Positions 1-9,960 of a stretch of DNA of 64,000 bases are shown here, piece by piece. How positions within the stretch are numbered: the stretch's first letter is position 1; each line of letters begins with the position of its first letter. The notes under the pieces are model-generated. The model searched no databases. It was not told the DNA's origin and worked only from the letters and a program-made list of their open reading frames with translations. This DNA comes from Lasiosphaeria ovina. Taxonomy: Eukaryota > Ascomycota > Sordariomycetes > Sordariales > Lasiosphaeriaceae. The DNA lies in contig JAULSN010000007.1 of NCBI GenBank assembly GCA_033439765.1, positions 372,001-436,000 on the forward strand, written 5' to 3'. The position numbers were made by a program, and so were the translations under genes.

Positions 1-966
1 CAGCACTGTCCTCCCCTCTCGGCTATCACTGGGTACTCACCCTACGCCCTGCTCTCCTTGGGCGCTTCAAGAACTCCTTCACCTGAAGAAGCTCGGTGAC
101 GATAGCACAGATCAGATGGCAACCTAACCGAAATCCCATACAGCTTACTAGGTAGACTGCTGAGCAGAGTCCTCACAGTCCAAGTGGCAGGCCTGTAGCA
201 CAGTTCTACAGACCTGTGGCAGTCAGCCTGCTTCCCTCAGTGCCTTACACAGAGCACTGTTATACTGGACTGTAGGGCACAGCTCCCTATAGTCTACCCT
301 GCAGTACTGGTTGACCTATCCTGCACTTGGCTTCCGCCTTCGCTACCGTTTCCGCTCCGCCCGCTACAGTACCGAGCTCACTGTACAGGTGCTCTCTTAC
401 AGGCCTGTCAGGCACGCAGCTCAACAAAACTTTTATACCCACGATGCTTCGGTAACTAGTCACTAAATACGTGCAGTTGCTACTACCATTTAATAGGGAA
501 AATGGCTGGGTTTGACCAAAGTGTGTGGAAGGTTGAAAAATGGAAAAGGCAGCGGGTGTAGCCGCCCGCGAGGATTTGCCCCGCGATGGCGGCGGTACAC
601 ACCGTTTTCTTCATCGTCTTGGTGCTAGTCTAGGGTGTTGATCATGTAATGTACAGTAGTGCCCGTGCCGTATGCACGTGCAAGATCATGTCAATTGTTG
701 ACATGTGCGATTGAGTCTATTCCCGCATCAGGTCCCCTTATTATACTAAGGGGCGGCTTTCTACTGGCAGCGGCCGTCGATGAGGCGGGCAAGGATCGTC
801 GCAGTGGCCATAACTGCAGCTACCATGATTACAGCAGCCAGGATCCCCGCAATATCCAGGGGGCCCGCGACATCCTTGGTGGCCATGCTCGCCTTACTCC
901 CCTTGCGGTCCCTCAAGGCCCCGATCTCCGCGCGGTTCCTGAGGCCTCTGCGTGAGTTCTGAACCA
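1..966. other. Intergenic left edge, no gene recognised
   Basis: I see no coding frame with recognisable similarity. Bases 150-420 are rich in short CTGTAG/ACTGT-type words in both orientations, a texture also seen at the right end of the TIR element near 48.7 kb, so this could be transposon-derived, but I found no clean terminal repeats. A 68-aa minus-strand ORF (967-761) begins in a TGATG overlap with the stop of the neighbouring gene and contains one hydrophobic segment. It may be chance or a frameshifted tail. Confidence 0.4.
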
Positions 967-2735
967 TCAGACATGGCTAGCCGCTGACGCCGGCCCAAAC
1001 TGGACGGTCACTTCCAACATGAGCGCCTTCCGGTCGCTGCCGATGACCGGCATCCAGTTACCCTCTATCAAGCTCCCAACACCAAAATGCTGCGTCATCC
1101 GAAAGACCTCGCCCGTTTGCGTGTCTTCAAAGTCGAACGACAGCCGAGGTTGCTTGTGATGCGACACCCGAGGTTTCTTGTCATACTTAACAAAGGGGCC
1201 TGCCACGATGCTCATCCGATCGTTAACTCTGAACTTGTGGAGGCAGTAGGAACGAAACTTTGGCGATACGACCAAGCAAGCCCTCCAAGTATCGTAGTCG
1301 ATAAAGTCTAGAATCCGGTCGTGCATTTCAGTCGGGAGAATGACTGGTGACTTGGGTGCTGCGCCGCGGCTCGCAGCGACTTCGAAGGAGTTGACGGGCG
1401 GGAGAATGACTGGCGACTTGGACGCCGCGCGGCGGCTTGCGGCGACTTCGAAGAAGTTGACGAGCGACACGAGTCCGGGGAAGTGATCTCGTAACATTTT
1501 TACGCTCCCCGTGCAGTTTGACTGCATGATGCGCTCACCGCACGGACGCTGGATCTGCATGCCGGGCTTCTTCTCTGGCCGCTTGCGCGGATGTGTGCTC
1601 AGACAATGCTGTGCGAGCAGAGGCGACAGATTGACTTGTCTGCTAGCTTGGATGAATGGCTCGTCGTCAACAACGAGCACTTCCGCAAAGGCCACATTGA
1701 AAAGCGACAGGACGACTATCTGAAAGCTCGTCCGCCCCTGTTTGATGCCCCAGGTAACGGCGTTCGTGATGGCCTCGCCGTCAACCACCAATGTGAGGCT
1801 AACAAGCACGTCCTCGAGCCAATACATCGTCTCTATGGGCGATGCTCCTGGAGGGTCGCCCGGTCGATGAGACATGGAGCCAAACTCCAGCAACGGAGCC
1901 CAATCGCCAGCCCACTTTTCATCAAGCCATCCAGATGACTGGCAACTTTGATAGTAAGCGGGAAATGAATGGAATTTGGCCTGGCCAGATGCAATTGAGA
2001 CGAGGGCAAAGGTCAACTCCCGAAAAGGAAATGAGTCCGGGCTCCACTCCCTCCCAAATCGAATGATAGTATCCATGTATACAATAAGCGTCTCGGCCAG
2101 GACGTACGTAAGAAATACCGTTCGCTTGTCTGTGATATCCGTCTTCGGAGTTACGATGTTGAAGCCATAGCCGATCTTCTCGTTCCGTTTGGGGAGCTTC
2201 AAAGCCGGGGAGGCCATATGCTCTCCTGGGCAAACGTCGAGGGAGATGGTGGGCTTATCCAGGTAGATGCTATCTGCGATCGCGCGGATCCAAAGGTCGT
2301 CCTGGCGCGGGATGTTTCCCAGTTGCCAATGTATGCCGAAGTTCATCGTGAGAATCTCACGATCAAGGTTGATGATGTAGAAGTACTCGGCGCCACAGTC
2401 CTCTAGTCGCGGCAGTTCTGATGGGAGCTCCTCGAACTCGTTGAACAGCGAATAGTCGGGCTTGGACCCGTCGCGGATCTCGTAGACGTGTTGATTGAGG
2501 ACGCGTTCCTTGGCCGCATACTCCGCTCGCATCGACTTGAGCCATTCTGCGGACAGTCAGCATAGCACATTGCATTGCATGGATACTTCAACGGCGTACT
2601 CTGGTACTCCTCAGGGTCGGAGGGAACGCTCGCGACGATTTCGGCGCCGAGACACTCGTAGTAGCTGTCGTACTGCTGGTACCGAATGTAGTAGCGCCCG
2701 CGGAAGCGCACCATCTTGAGGCCTCGAGTTCCCAT
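967..2735 (-). CDS. MGTRGLK-family fungal protein with C-terminal F-box-like segment
   Basis: Two exons, 2735-2600 and 2546-967, joined over a 53-nt intron (GT at 2599, CTGAC branch, CAG at 2547), give a 571-aa protein. The start is fixed by the N-terminal signature MGTRGLKMVRFRGRYYIRY, typical of a large family of uncharacterised fungal proteins, and the splice restores the family's EEYQKWLKS stretch. Residues about 449-482 (LPTEMHDRILDFIDYDTW then CLVVSPKFRSYC) look like an F-box, which would suggest a substrate adaptor for an SCF ubiquitin ligase. That is an inference. Just before it is a duplicated 22-residue unit. No signal peptide or membrane segment is visible. The reading frame is intact, in contrast to most neighbours. 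Confidence 0.75.
1331..1462 (-). repeat. In-frame tandem duplication, 2 x 66 bp
   Basis: Two adjacent 66-bp units (1331-1396 and 1397-1462) encode near-identical 22-residue segments of the form VNxFEVAASRxAAxKSPVIL, directly N-terminal to the F-box-like region. The copies differ at several third positions, so this is not an assembly duplicate. Confidence 0.85.
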
Positions 2736-3689
2736 TGCGATTTGGCAGCCTACTGGCGGTAAGCTAGGCGGCGCAGGGGCTGGCAAATTGGTGGTTTGCC
2801 CTTTTTCTCTACAGGTGAAAATTGCCGGGTAGTTGTAAAGGCAAAGGGAATGTTGCCACGGGACGCGCCCCGCCAACCGCGAAAACCTTTCTGGGCCGGT
2901 TCCTCAGGCCGCAACCCACCCCGCCAAACGGGTGCATTTCTGTCGGAAGAAGCCGCATTGAGGCGTAAGTGGCGCATCTGCTAAGCCACACAAAGCCGTG
3001 GGGTATCTGGCCTTTGCCCACCTTCCTTTCTTCTTCTTAATACAAGCACGATTTTGCCCCCAATGATGCAACGTTGTATTTGACAATTTCTGCCTCTGAC
3101 AAAACAATTACGTAACTTTTTCTGCCGGTTGTAAAAATCCTCGACATCCCCACATCCGTCCGCGGGCTGGTGTCGTCTCTGTTCCCATCCTATCTCGCTC
3201 TCAGACTCGCCCCGATTCCTGCAGGGCGAAACTCTCACCCAATATCTTCATCATCATTTCTCTCATTTCCTCCTTCTCTCTATTTATGGAGAGAAAGAAG
3301 GCGAAGATTCTAGCAGGAGAGGGAAAGAGAGGAGGGGGTTCTGAATTGAAGCAGGCAGCAACCATCAAAGGTCGGGTTGAGAAGAGAAGAAGAGGGAAAA
3401 GAGGTCGATGCCGACCGCGTGTCTAACAGCTCATTATCTGAGACGAATCCAGATGTTCTCTATTCCCATTGTTGGCTTGAGCTGTGATCTCTGACGTGGA
3501 CACCTTGTCTGAAGTTGCCTGACCGAAAATATGGGTTTTTGGTCCCCTAGCCTTCGATCTGAACGGTCTCAACTGCCATTACCGCGCGTTGTGGTTTGTT
3601 TCTGGCCTCCGTTTGCTATTGGGTCGGGGTTGGTGATTTTCCATGTCGTCAACAAGCAAGTGCGGAAGCTGACTAATACCTATAAGATA
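2736..3689. other. Intergenic, promoter side of the MGTRGLK-family gene
   Basis: No coding similarity seen. Bases 3240-3300 are pyrimidine-rich and then purine-rich, as is common in fungal promoters. The short ORFs in this stretch overlap each other in all frames and look like chance. Confidence 0.5.
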
Positions 3690-4545
3690 CACTCCCGTCC
3701 GACGACTTTGATCTCGTCCGCATCAAACCTCTCCTTAAGGCAGCACCCTCGACGCCAATCCTGACGATGCGGTCCTCTGGGACCAAGTTTACAACGTTGT
3801 CACTATATCCACCACCCCATCTCCCCACCTCCCCAACCGATCGCCGCTGCCCTCCAACGAACCCCTCCTACAACCGTTTCGGCTTCCTTCGACGGTACAC
3901 CGATTGTCCGTTCCACGTCTTCGTTTCAAGGCAAGGAGCAGACCAGGAAGAAACCGGACCAGGCCCTTTGGTGCGAGCTTAGGGGTCGTATCTGTTGAGG
4001 TGTGGACGGCTTTTTCGAAAAATATTTTGACGGGCAATTATGAACCAAGCGGTGCAAGAGCATTTGGCAGTCAGTCAGCCAAGACATATCGACGGGCAAA
4101 GAGCCAACTTTCCCGATCCTCCGACACAGGACGACGTCTGGGCATGGCTGGTTCAATTTCAGGACGACTTCCTCCTCGAAGCGCCAGCCACCTACCATAG
4201 CGCCCAGAGAACCAGCAGCACGACGGGCGGCGACTCTCAGCGGCAACTCGACATCTTCCTGAAGCCTAAGCACGTCAAGAACCCGAAACACGACTGGAAA
4301 GACGTACGCGTTGTGGGAGAGCACAAGCAGTCGCATCACGGGCCTAATGAGTTGCTGTTGTAGCTCTCCCTCTACATGCGTGATCTGTTCACCAGCCAGC
4401 TAACCCGTCGATTTGCGCACGGATTTTTCTTGCACGGAATCAAGATGGAGCTCTGGGTCTTTGATAGGTAGGGTCCGTACAGTTCTGGCGAGTTCAACAT
4501 CCACGAGGAGCCCGAGGAATGCCCCACTAGTGTTTATAAACTTCG
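3690..4545 (+). pseudogene. FunK1-type fungal protein kinase, N-terminal fragment, broken
   Basis: Translated pieces in all three frames line up in the order of a FunK1 N-terminus. About 3698 reads DDFDLVRIKPLLKAA; about 3755, in another frame, DDAVLWDQVYNVV; about 3980-4060 a degraded G-x-DGFFEKYF-x-G stretch; 4040-4363 PPTQDDVWAWLVQFQDDFL followed by HDWKDVRVVGEHKQS. Immediately after a TAG at 4361-4363 the frame continues as LYMRDLFTSQLTRRFAHGF, and then as MELWVFDR, a second TAG, and GPYSSGEF, all FunK1 hallmarks. The kinase catalytic lobes are absent. With several frameshifts and stops, this is a truncated relic. FunK1 kinases are expanded, fast-evolving fungal protein kinases, often near HET/NLR genes. 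Confidence 0.85.
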
Positions 4546-4580
4546 CCGGCAACCTTGGTGAGAGACTAAGGTATATCACG

Positions 4581-4908
4581 GCGCGGTAGATCCGCCACTT
4601 ACTCGCGAGCGACCGGCGGGTGCGGGGGGCGACGCACAACATGACGGCGTGGCGGATCCGCGGGGCCGGTGGGGCGACGTTCCAGGACTGCGACGACGAC
4701 GGCGAGACGGCAGCGGGGGGCCGCCTGCTGCACCTGATGCAGCTCATGGACCTGTGGGACACGGTGGTGGTGGTGACGCGGTGGTAGGGCGGCCAGAAGT
4801 TGGGGCCTCGCCGCTTCGCGCTCATCAATGCCGCCGCCCGCGACGCCTTTGTCAAGGCCGGTCTGGTTGGTGACTCGGCGGCGGCCATAAGGAAAGGCCA
4901 TGGGAAAT
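4581..4908 (+). pseudogene. IMPACT/YigZ (UPF0029) family fragment with nonsense codon
   Basis: One frame reads HLLASDRRVRGATHN, then MTAWRIRG, then DDDGETAAGGRLLHLMQLMD, then VTRW, a TAG at 4785-4787, GGQKLGPRRFALINAAARDAF. This is the core of the IMPACT N-terminal (UPF0029) domain, where the stop replaces the tyrosine of the usual RWYGG motif. IMPACT proteins in fungi (Yih1) normally carry an RWD domain and modulate Gcn2. Only this domain is present here, ending at a TGA at about 4908. It follows the FunK1 relic within 50 bases on the same strand. There is also a TAG just upstream of the conserved start. I infer a duplicated gene fragment. Confidence 0.75.
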
Positions 4909-6065
4909 GAGAAAAAAAGGTTAGGATGTTGGGTCGGCATCCGGTAAAAAGCTGGTGCGACTGCGACCGCACCTGCACCTGCGCCTGCGTCACTCATGAG
5001 AACGCAATTGTTCCATTTATAAACAAGCCGATATCTACCTACCTTTGGTAAAGACCTGAGACCAAGTTGAGAAAATTTTCAGGAACTGGGTCAGAACGAC
5101 ATGGCCCTTGCTCTAGGTACTCTATTCACGGGCAAGTAGGTATCTTTTCACCTCAAAGATATCTGAGTGTGTCCGCTTATTTGGTCGGGAACTGCACTCA
5201 CGGAGCGGAACGGGAAATGCACCGCTTGTCCGGTACGCCCAGGATAGACCCGACCCGACTCGTTAGTCTTCTCCGATTAATAGGCCCCAAAAGAAAAGAC
5301 AAAAAGAAAGCAGCTTGATGGGCTGAAAATCGGAGCCGGACCCTTTCCAATGATCAGCTCACACGCCTGGCAGACGGTCATACACAAGGCGGGGTCGTCC
5401 TTAGATATCCCTCTGAGCCCACTGGCAACGAGACGAACGCATAGTGCATATCTTTTCCCACCGTGCAGATGCACGCTATAGCGCCACATATAAGTCCCTT
5501 TCCCATCCTCCAGGACCGTAGACCACCATCGTGACTGGCCTGTCATGCCCCGTCCCGGAGCGTCTGCATATCGGCGGGCTTGAGTGGTTGGCGAGTCTTG
5601 GCCGCAGCAAGGGAATGGTGGGATGGGATGGGATACTTAAGTATTATACCAAGTGAGCCCCTCGTACAAGTCGTCGACGATCGTGCTTGTTGCTCTCGGG
5701 CTGTGACGGTGCGTACCCCTTTTTTTGACTTTTGCTTCCCCATCCATCTTGAGAGCGGACGGGAGAAAACGTCTAGAAAGATCCATGTCTTTGTCCCTCC
5801 CGCAGTCGCGGTCATGCCCGCCCGAGAACAATATCAACAGGAACAATACTAACATCAGTCCAGCACGTCGCAGGGTCTCAATAACCTACCTTTCTTTGTC
5901 CCTTGCCAGATAACAACCCAAGGCTTAGTATCAGTACCCCGCAACTTCCACCTGTCCTAACCTTTAGACCTAAAACGACGAGAGCTTCGGCCAAAGCCTC
6001 CTTGGGGCCCAATCTAGCTCAAGAGCCGAACTAAGAAACACAAAAGCAGGGGGAAACCCCTCCCA
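4909..6065. other. Intergenic, no gene recognised
   Basis: Short overlapping ORFs on both strands (for example 5067-5318 and 5543-5852) show no domain or composition that I recognise. The last 150 bases before 6066 are pyrimidine/AC-rich and could serve as the promoter of the following small ORF. Confidence 0.4.
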
Positions 6066-6338
6066 ATGGCCGGCAATCAGTCCTCCCCCGGCACCCCCCT
6101 CGCCGAACAAGCCGTCGAAACCGGCGTCCTCGCCCTCAAATGCTCCATCTTCCTCCTGTGGGCTCAGAGCATCGCTACGCCGCTGCAGTTCCTCATTGGT
6201 GGAGCAGTGGTGTTGCTGCTGGTCTTTTTCATGCCTTTCCTGTTCTCATTTGCTTCTACAAAGGCCGAGGGGGCAGCTGGCAGCCAGAAAGGCCGGAGGA
6301 TAAAGCAGGTTCGCTGGGCGGGGTGTATGGAGGATTGA
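6066..6338 (+). CDS. Small hypothetical membrane protein (90 aa)
   Basis: Single-exon ORF starting in a good fungal context (cccaatggcc). After a polar N-terminus, residues about 26-64 form one long or two short hydrophobic segments (core ATPLQFLIGGAVVLLLVFF then MPFLFSFAS), followed by a basic tail KGRRIKQVRW. I recognise no family. It lies 48 bases from the convergent end of the P450 pseudogene. The composition fits a membrane protein, but an ORF of this length could be chance. Confidence 0.35.
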   Translation: MAGNQSSPGTPLAEQAVETGVLALKCSIFLLWAQSIATPLQFLIGGAVVLLLVFFMPFLFSFASTKAEGAAGSQKGRRIKQVRWAGCMED

Positions 6339-6386
6339 AGTTTTGTATTCAGAGGGGATATCCAAAAGGGAAATCTGACGAGTCCA

Positions 6387-8255
6387 CTACGAGTGAGTCT
6401 TCTCCGTCCCATCCTTGCGCTTCTCAACTCTAACCCAAAAGTCGTGAATCGTCCAGGCAATAGCCGAGTGGAAATGCGCTGGGTCGTCGGGGTTGGCGAG
6501 GGAGATGTCGAAGCGGCGGACAACCTATATTGTTACTGTCAGCAATGCTACACTCTTCACACACACTCACACACACACACTCACACACACACACACACAC
6601 AGTTATTCATGGAACTTGGGGAGGATAGCATACACACCTCTGCAACCGCCTTACCCGCCTCCATCACCCCAGTCACTTTGCCAGGACACAAAAACGCCCC
6701 GGCGCTCCACGTCAAGTCTACCATGGCCAGCACACGCTGCTTCGTCTCCGCATCGGCCTCGAGCCACCGCTCCGGGCGGAACTGCTTGGCGTCGGCTCCC
6801 CAGTATGCCTTGGCCCGCCCGATGGCGTGCACGGCGCCATTGGTCGGAATTCTTGTGCCGCCATGTGGTAGGTACTTCCCAGAGACGGTATCCCCGCCGA
6901 CGGGGACGGCCTTGTGGAAGGACCCCGAGGCTAAGGGGGTCTGGATGCGGAGGGCCTCGCGGATGCAAGCCTGGAGGGAGGGCAGGTTCTTGGCGACGCT
7001 GTCGGGGATGATGGCGTTAGGGTCGTGGCCAGTGGCGGCGTCGAGCTCCTCGCGGAGTCTTTGGTACTTGCCGGCGTTGGTGAGGAGGTGGAAGAGGGTG
7101 AGGGTGATGGTGTTGGCTGTGGTGTCAGAGCCGGCGAAGCTGGGGGGTCAGTTGGGGAGGTTGAGGGGATTGGGTGACATACAACTGAAGGCTCACTTCC
7201 GCAAGGAGCTGCGCGCGGCTGAGTCCGTGGTTGAGAAAGATTTGCAACATGTCTTTGTTTTGCTTGGCGCCTGGCTTTAGCCTCTCGTCAATGATAGCCT
7301 GGGAGAAGCTATGTCTACGTTACGAAAGATTGTTGACTATACTCACGAATAGGTACTCACCTCATAACAGCCCCAAGCCTAACATCATCCCCAACCCTCG
7401 ACAGTAGATACTTGAACGGCTAGTACTCGTAAGCTTAAACACAGGGCTGTAGTTGCTGATGGTGATTAGGATGGGCAACATGGCCTCGCTGATCTTGAGG
7501 AAGTTTCCCTGATCCGCATTGTTCTCCACAAACTCCAGCGGCCTACCGTACGCGATTTCGCCGACGGTGTCGAACACGGCAACGTGCACCTGTCGGCCGA
7601 GATCCATGTCGACGTCCTTGCCGGCGTACCGCTGCTCAATCGACTCGAGCCACTTGGCCAACCCGGTGTCGATGCATGACTCGAAGTCGGCGGTGCCCTT
7701 GCCGGCGTACTGGAGCCGGTCAGTCTCTCCATCGAACAAGAGGGATTGGGCGGCTTACCGCTGGCAAGACCATCATTTTTGTCTGCTTCCGGGCATCCAG
7801 GTCGATGGCGGTCATGGTGTTTTCCTCGGGCGGGTTGATCTGGCCGACCTTGTACCGCTTGTCCTTGGTGTAGCCGGCCTTGAGCAACGTGATGCGGCGG
7901 ATCTTGTCGGGCTCAAAGCACAGGATCTCGTTGGGGCCGATCCGGACGATGGGGCCTCGGTGGGCGTCAGCTCTCTCGTCCGTTGACAGTTATCGTCCGT
8001 CGACGTACCGTATTTCTCAAAGAACTCCTCCGTCCTGTACTAGATAGTCCCCCGGTAATATTGCAATGTCAACCACAGCGACGTCCACCCACAGATCACC
8101 GGACCGGGGATGTGACGGAGCCGGTGCCATCTCAGCGTTCTCGTGACAATGTTGCGCACGACAAGGAGGGCGACGGCGGCGAGGAGGAAGTCGGTCGCGG
8201 ATCTAGTGAGGAGATGCTGCCAAGAGGATGGGGAGTGGGCCATCAAGGATGCCAT
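6387..8255 (-). pseudogene. Cytochrome P450 with one nonsense codon and one frameshift
   Basis: Exons inferred: 8255-8009, 7955-7759, 7709-7361, 7308-7183, 7139-6638, 6524-6387, with five short introns having consensus ends. Landmarks in order: N-terminal membrane anchor (DFLLAAVALLVV), proline hinge HIPGP, I-helix FAGSDTTANT, K-helix ExxR as EALR, PERW, and the haem region SAGAFLCPGK with the cysteine ligand, ending ...DGTEKTHS. The family role would be oxidation of a small hydrophobic substrate at the ER, and the class resembles secondary-metabolism P450s such as benzoate- or pisatin-type enzymes. Lesions: an in-frame TAG at 8042-8040 (context RGTI-stop-YRTEEFFEKYG) and a one-base loss near 7416 before FKYLLSRVGDDVRLGAVM. 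All splice sites remain usable, so inactivation looks recent. Confidence 0.85.
6558..6602. repeat. (CA)n/(TG)n microsatellite inside a P450 intron
   Basis: About 45 bases of imperfect CA repeat lie wholly inside the last P450 intron (6637-6525), which at 113 nt is twice the size of the others. Confidence 0.95.
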
Positions 8256-9960
8256 GGCAGTGGTGGAGCGACGTTGAAGTCAACGACGCTTCCGTCCGTC
8301 TCCCGATACAGACGGCGGAGAGATGATGACAGCTTCCCGTCCCGAGAAGCGGGAATTGCTGGGTCGCACAACATCTTCGGGTATTGATCTCGGGGGGTTC
8401 CAGAAGACTTATGTGGCCCCCGTGAGAAAGGATTTCCCGTTGGGCACTGGCAGTGGGTTTGCGGGAACGATGAAAGGCCCCGCCGGAATGCTACTCTAGC
8501 TTTTACACTAGCTTCACGCTCAAGAGCCGAGATCCCGCTGGGGCCGTCGAGACATGAATGCTTGCCTCCCTATCTCGAAGTGGTCCCATACTGTAGTCCG
8601 TAGCGGTTGCTGCACCAGGTGGGTTCGACTTGGGACGATAGGAGTGCAGCTCAACTGGAAAGGTAGGCGTGGTCGCGCTGCATCTCTGGCGTGGGATTCC
8701 CGGGTCTGGCCATGGCCGTCGGAGCAGGAATGGGCGTTGTGGCATTCGCTCGTCTTCCGCTTGGGAGCAGCGTTGCAATGCGTGGTGCAGATGGACTGAC
8801 AGAGAGGCGTCCGTGTCACGACGTGAGACGACGGCGTGCCGAATGTGATTCTGCACTCCTCCTGCGGGACCAGCCTTATGGACATCGGCTCTTCGACATC
8901 GGTGTGAAGGATCTCAGGAAGTCGATACCCCCCTCTCCCTCTGCTGCTTCGAACAGGAGTGGGACTCGCGTCGATGAGAAAGCACATGGTCAAAGTAAAA
9001 GTTAAACAAGACAATACCCTTTAGACGGGCAAGCCACAACCTTGGTCGACCGGCCGTTGAGCTGCGGCCTCCAGCGAGTGGTTGGGTCTCCAATCCACAA
9101 AGAGTGATTGGGTTTTCGGGGTGGCTTCACACCACCCTGATCTCTTGACGTCTCCGCGTTGCGTCTGGAAGCGTCCCTGTGGGTGTCGTGGACGGGATGG
9201 AGTAGGTTGTTCTGTGCTGTGCCGCAGAACACAAAAGCTCAACCGTCGCAGGCAAACATACCGGCACAAAGAGTGTGCGGTGCTGCCCTGGAGACCACCG
9301 ATTGCCAACTCATCCCGGCTTATCCTTATCATAGGAGGCCGATCAAATGATTGCTCTGTCGGTGAGACAAACGCACGCCTCCTTTTGCTTTTGCGTCTGG
9401 ATCGGTGCTCTCAGGCATATCGTCAACAATCTATTCGCTGGAGAGGCCCCAATCATGCAGCACCCACAACAGTAGCGTTTTGGTCTTCCGAGGCACCATC
9501 CGAATGGGCATAGTCGGGGAGTGCACTCCCTAGTGCTCGCTTGTAGCTGCCCGAAAATCAATATTGCGGTTGAACACGAGCTAATTTTTGTCCGCCTGGC
9601 TTTTGCTAGCAATTGGGGCTTCAGCAACTAAAAACCAATAACGAGATCTGGATAAGATGAGTTTTTGGCCACTATTAGTCATTTAGTCCAAGGATGTGAC
9701 TGCATTAGGCATAAGGTTGGTATCCAGGGACACGATAGATATGCAGATGATTTTGATCATCTTAAACTCCTCCTTGCGATTATTTACACTGCTGCGGGAT
9801 GCTTGAATATATGGTTGAAGCGCCGAAACTGATGGCCTGGTCACAGGGGAATCAACCCGCAAACCAACATGACAGCAGTTGCATCAGTCAGTTGTTCATA
9901 ACAGCAATCTCATAAAAGGTGTACAGCTTGAAGCAGCTATACCACAGGCTTACTCAAAAC
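8256..9960. other. Intergenic, upstream of the P450; nothing recognised
   Basis: ORFs of up to 164 codons (for example 9014-8520 on minus and 9082-9513 on plus) overlap in several frames and have low-complexity, Ser/Arg-rich translations without known motifs. Bases 9540-9960 are noticeably more AT-rich than the rest, with many TAAT/ATTA words. This could be weathered repeat DNA. Confidence 0.4.

Noticed and set aside
8520..9014. 164-codon minus-strand ORF upstream of the P450
   Set aside because: No domain, unnatural residue mix, and overlapped by three plus-strand frames.
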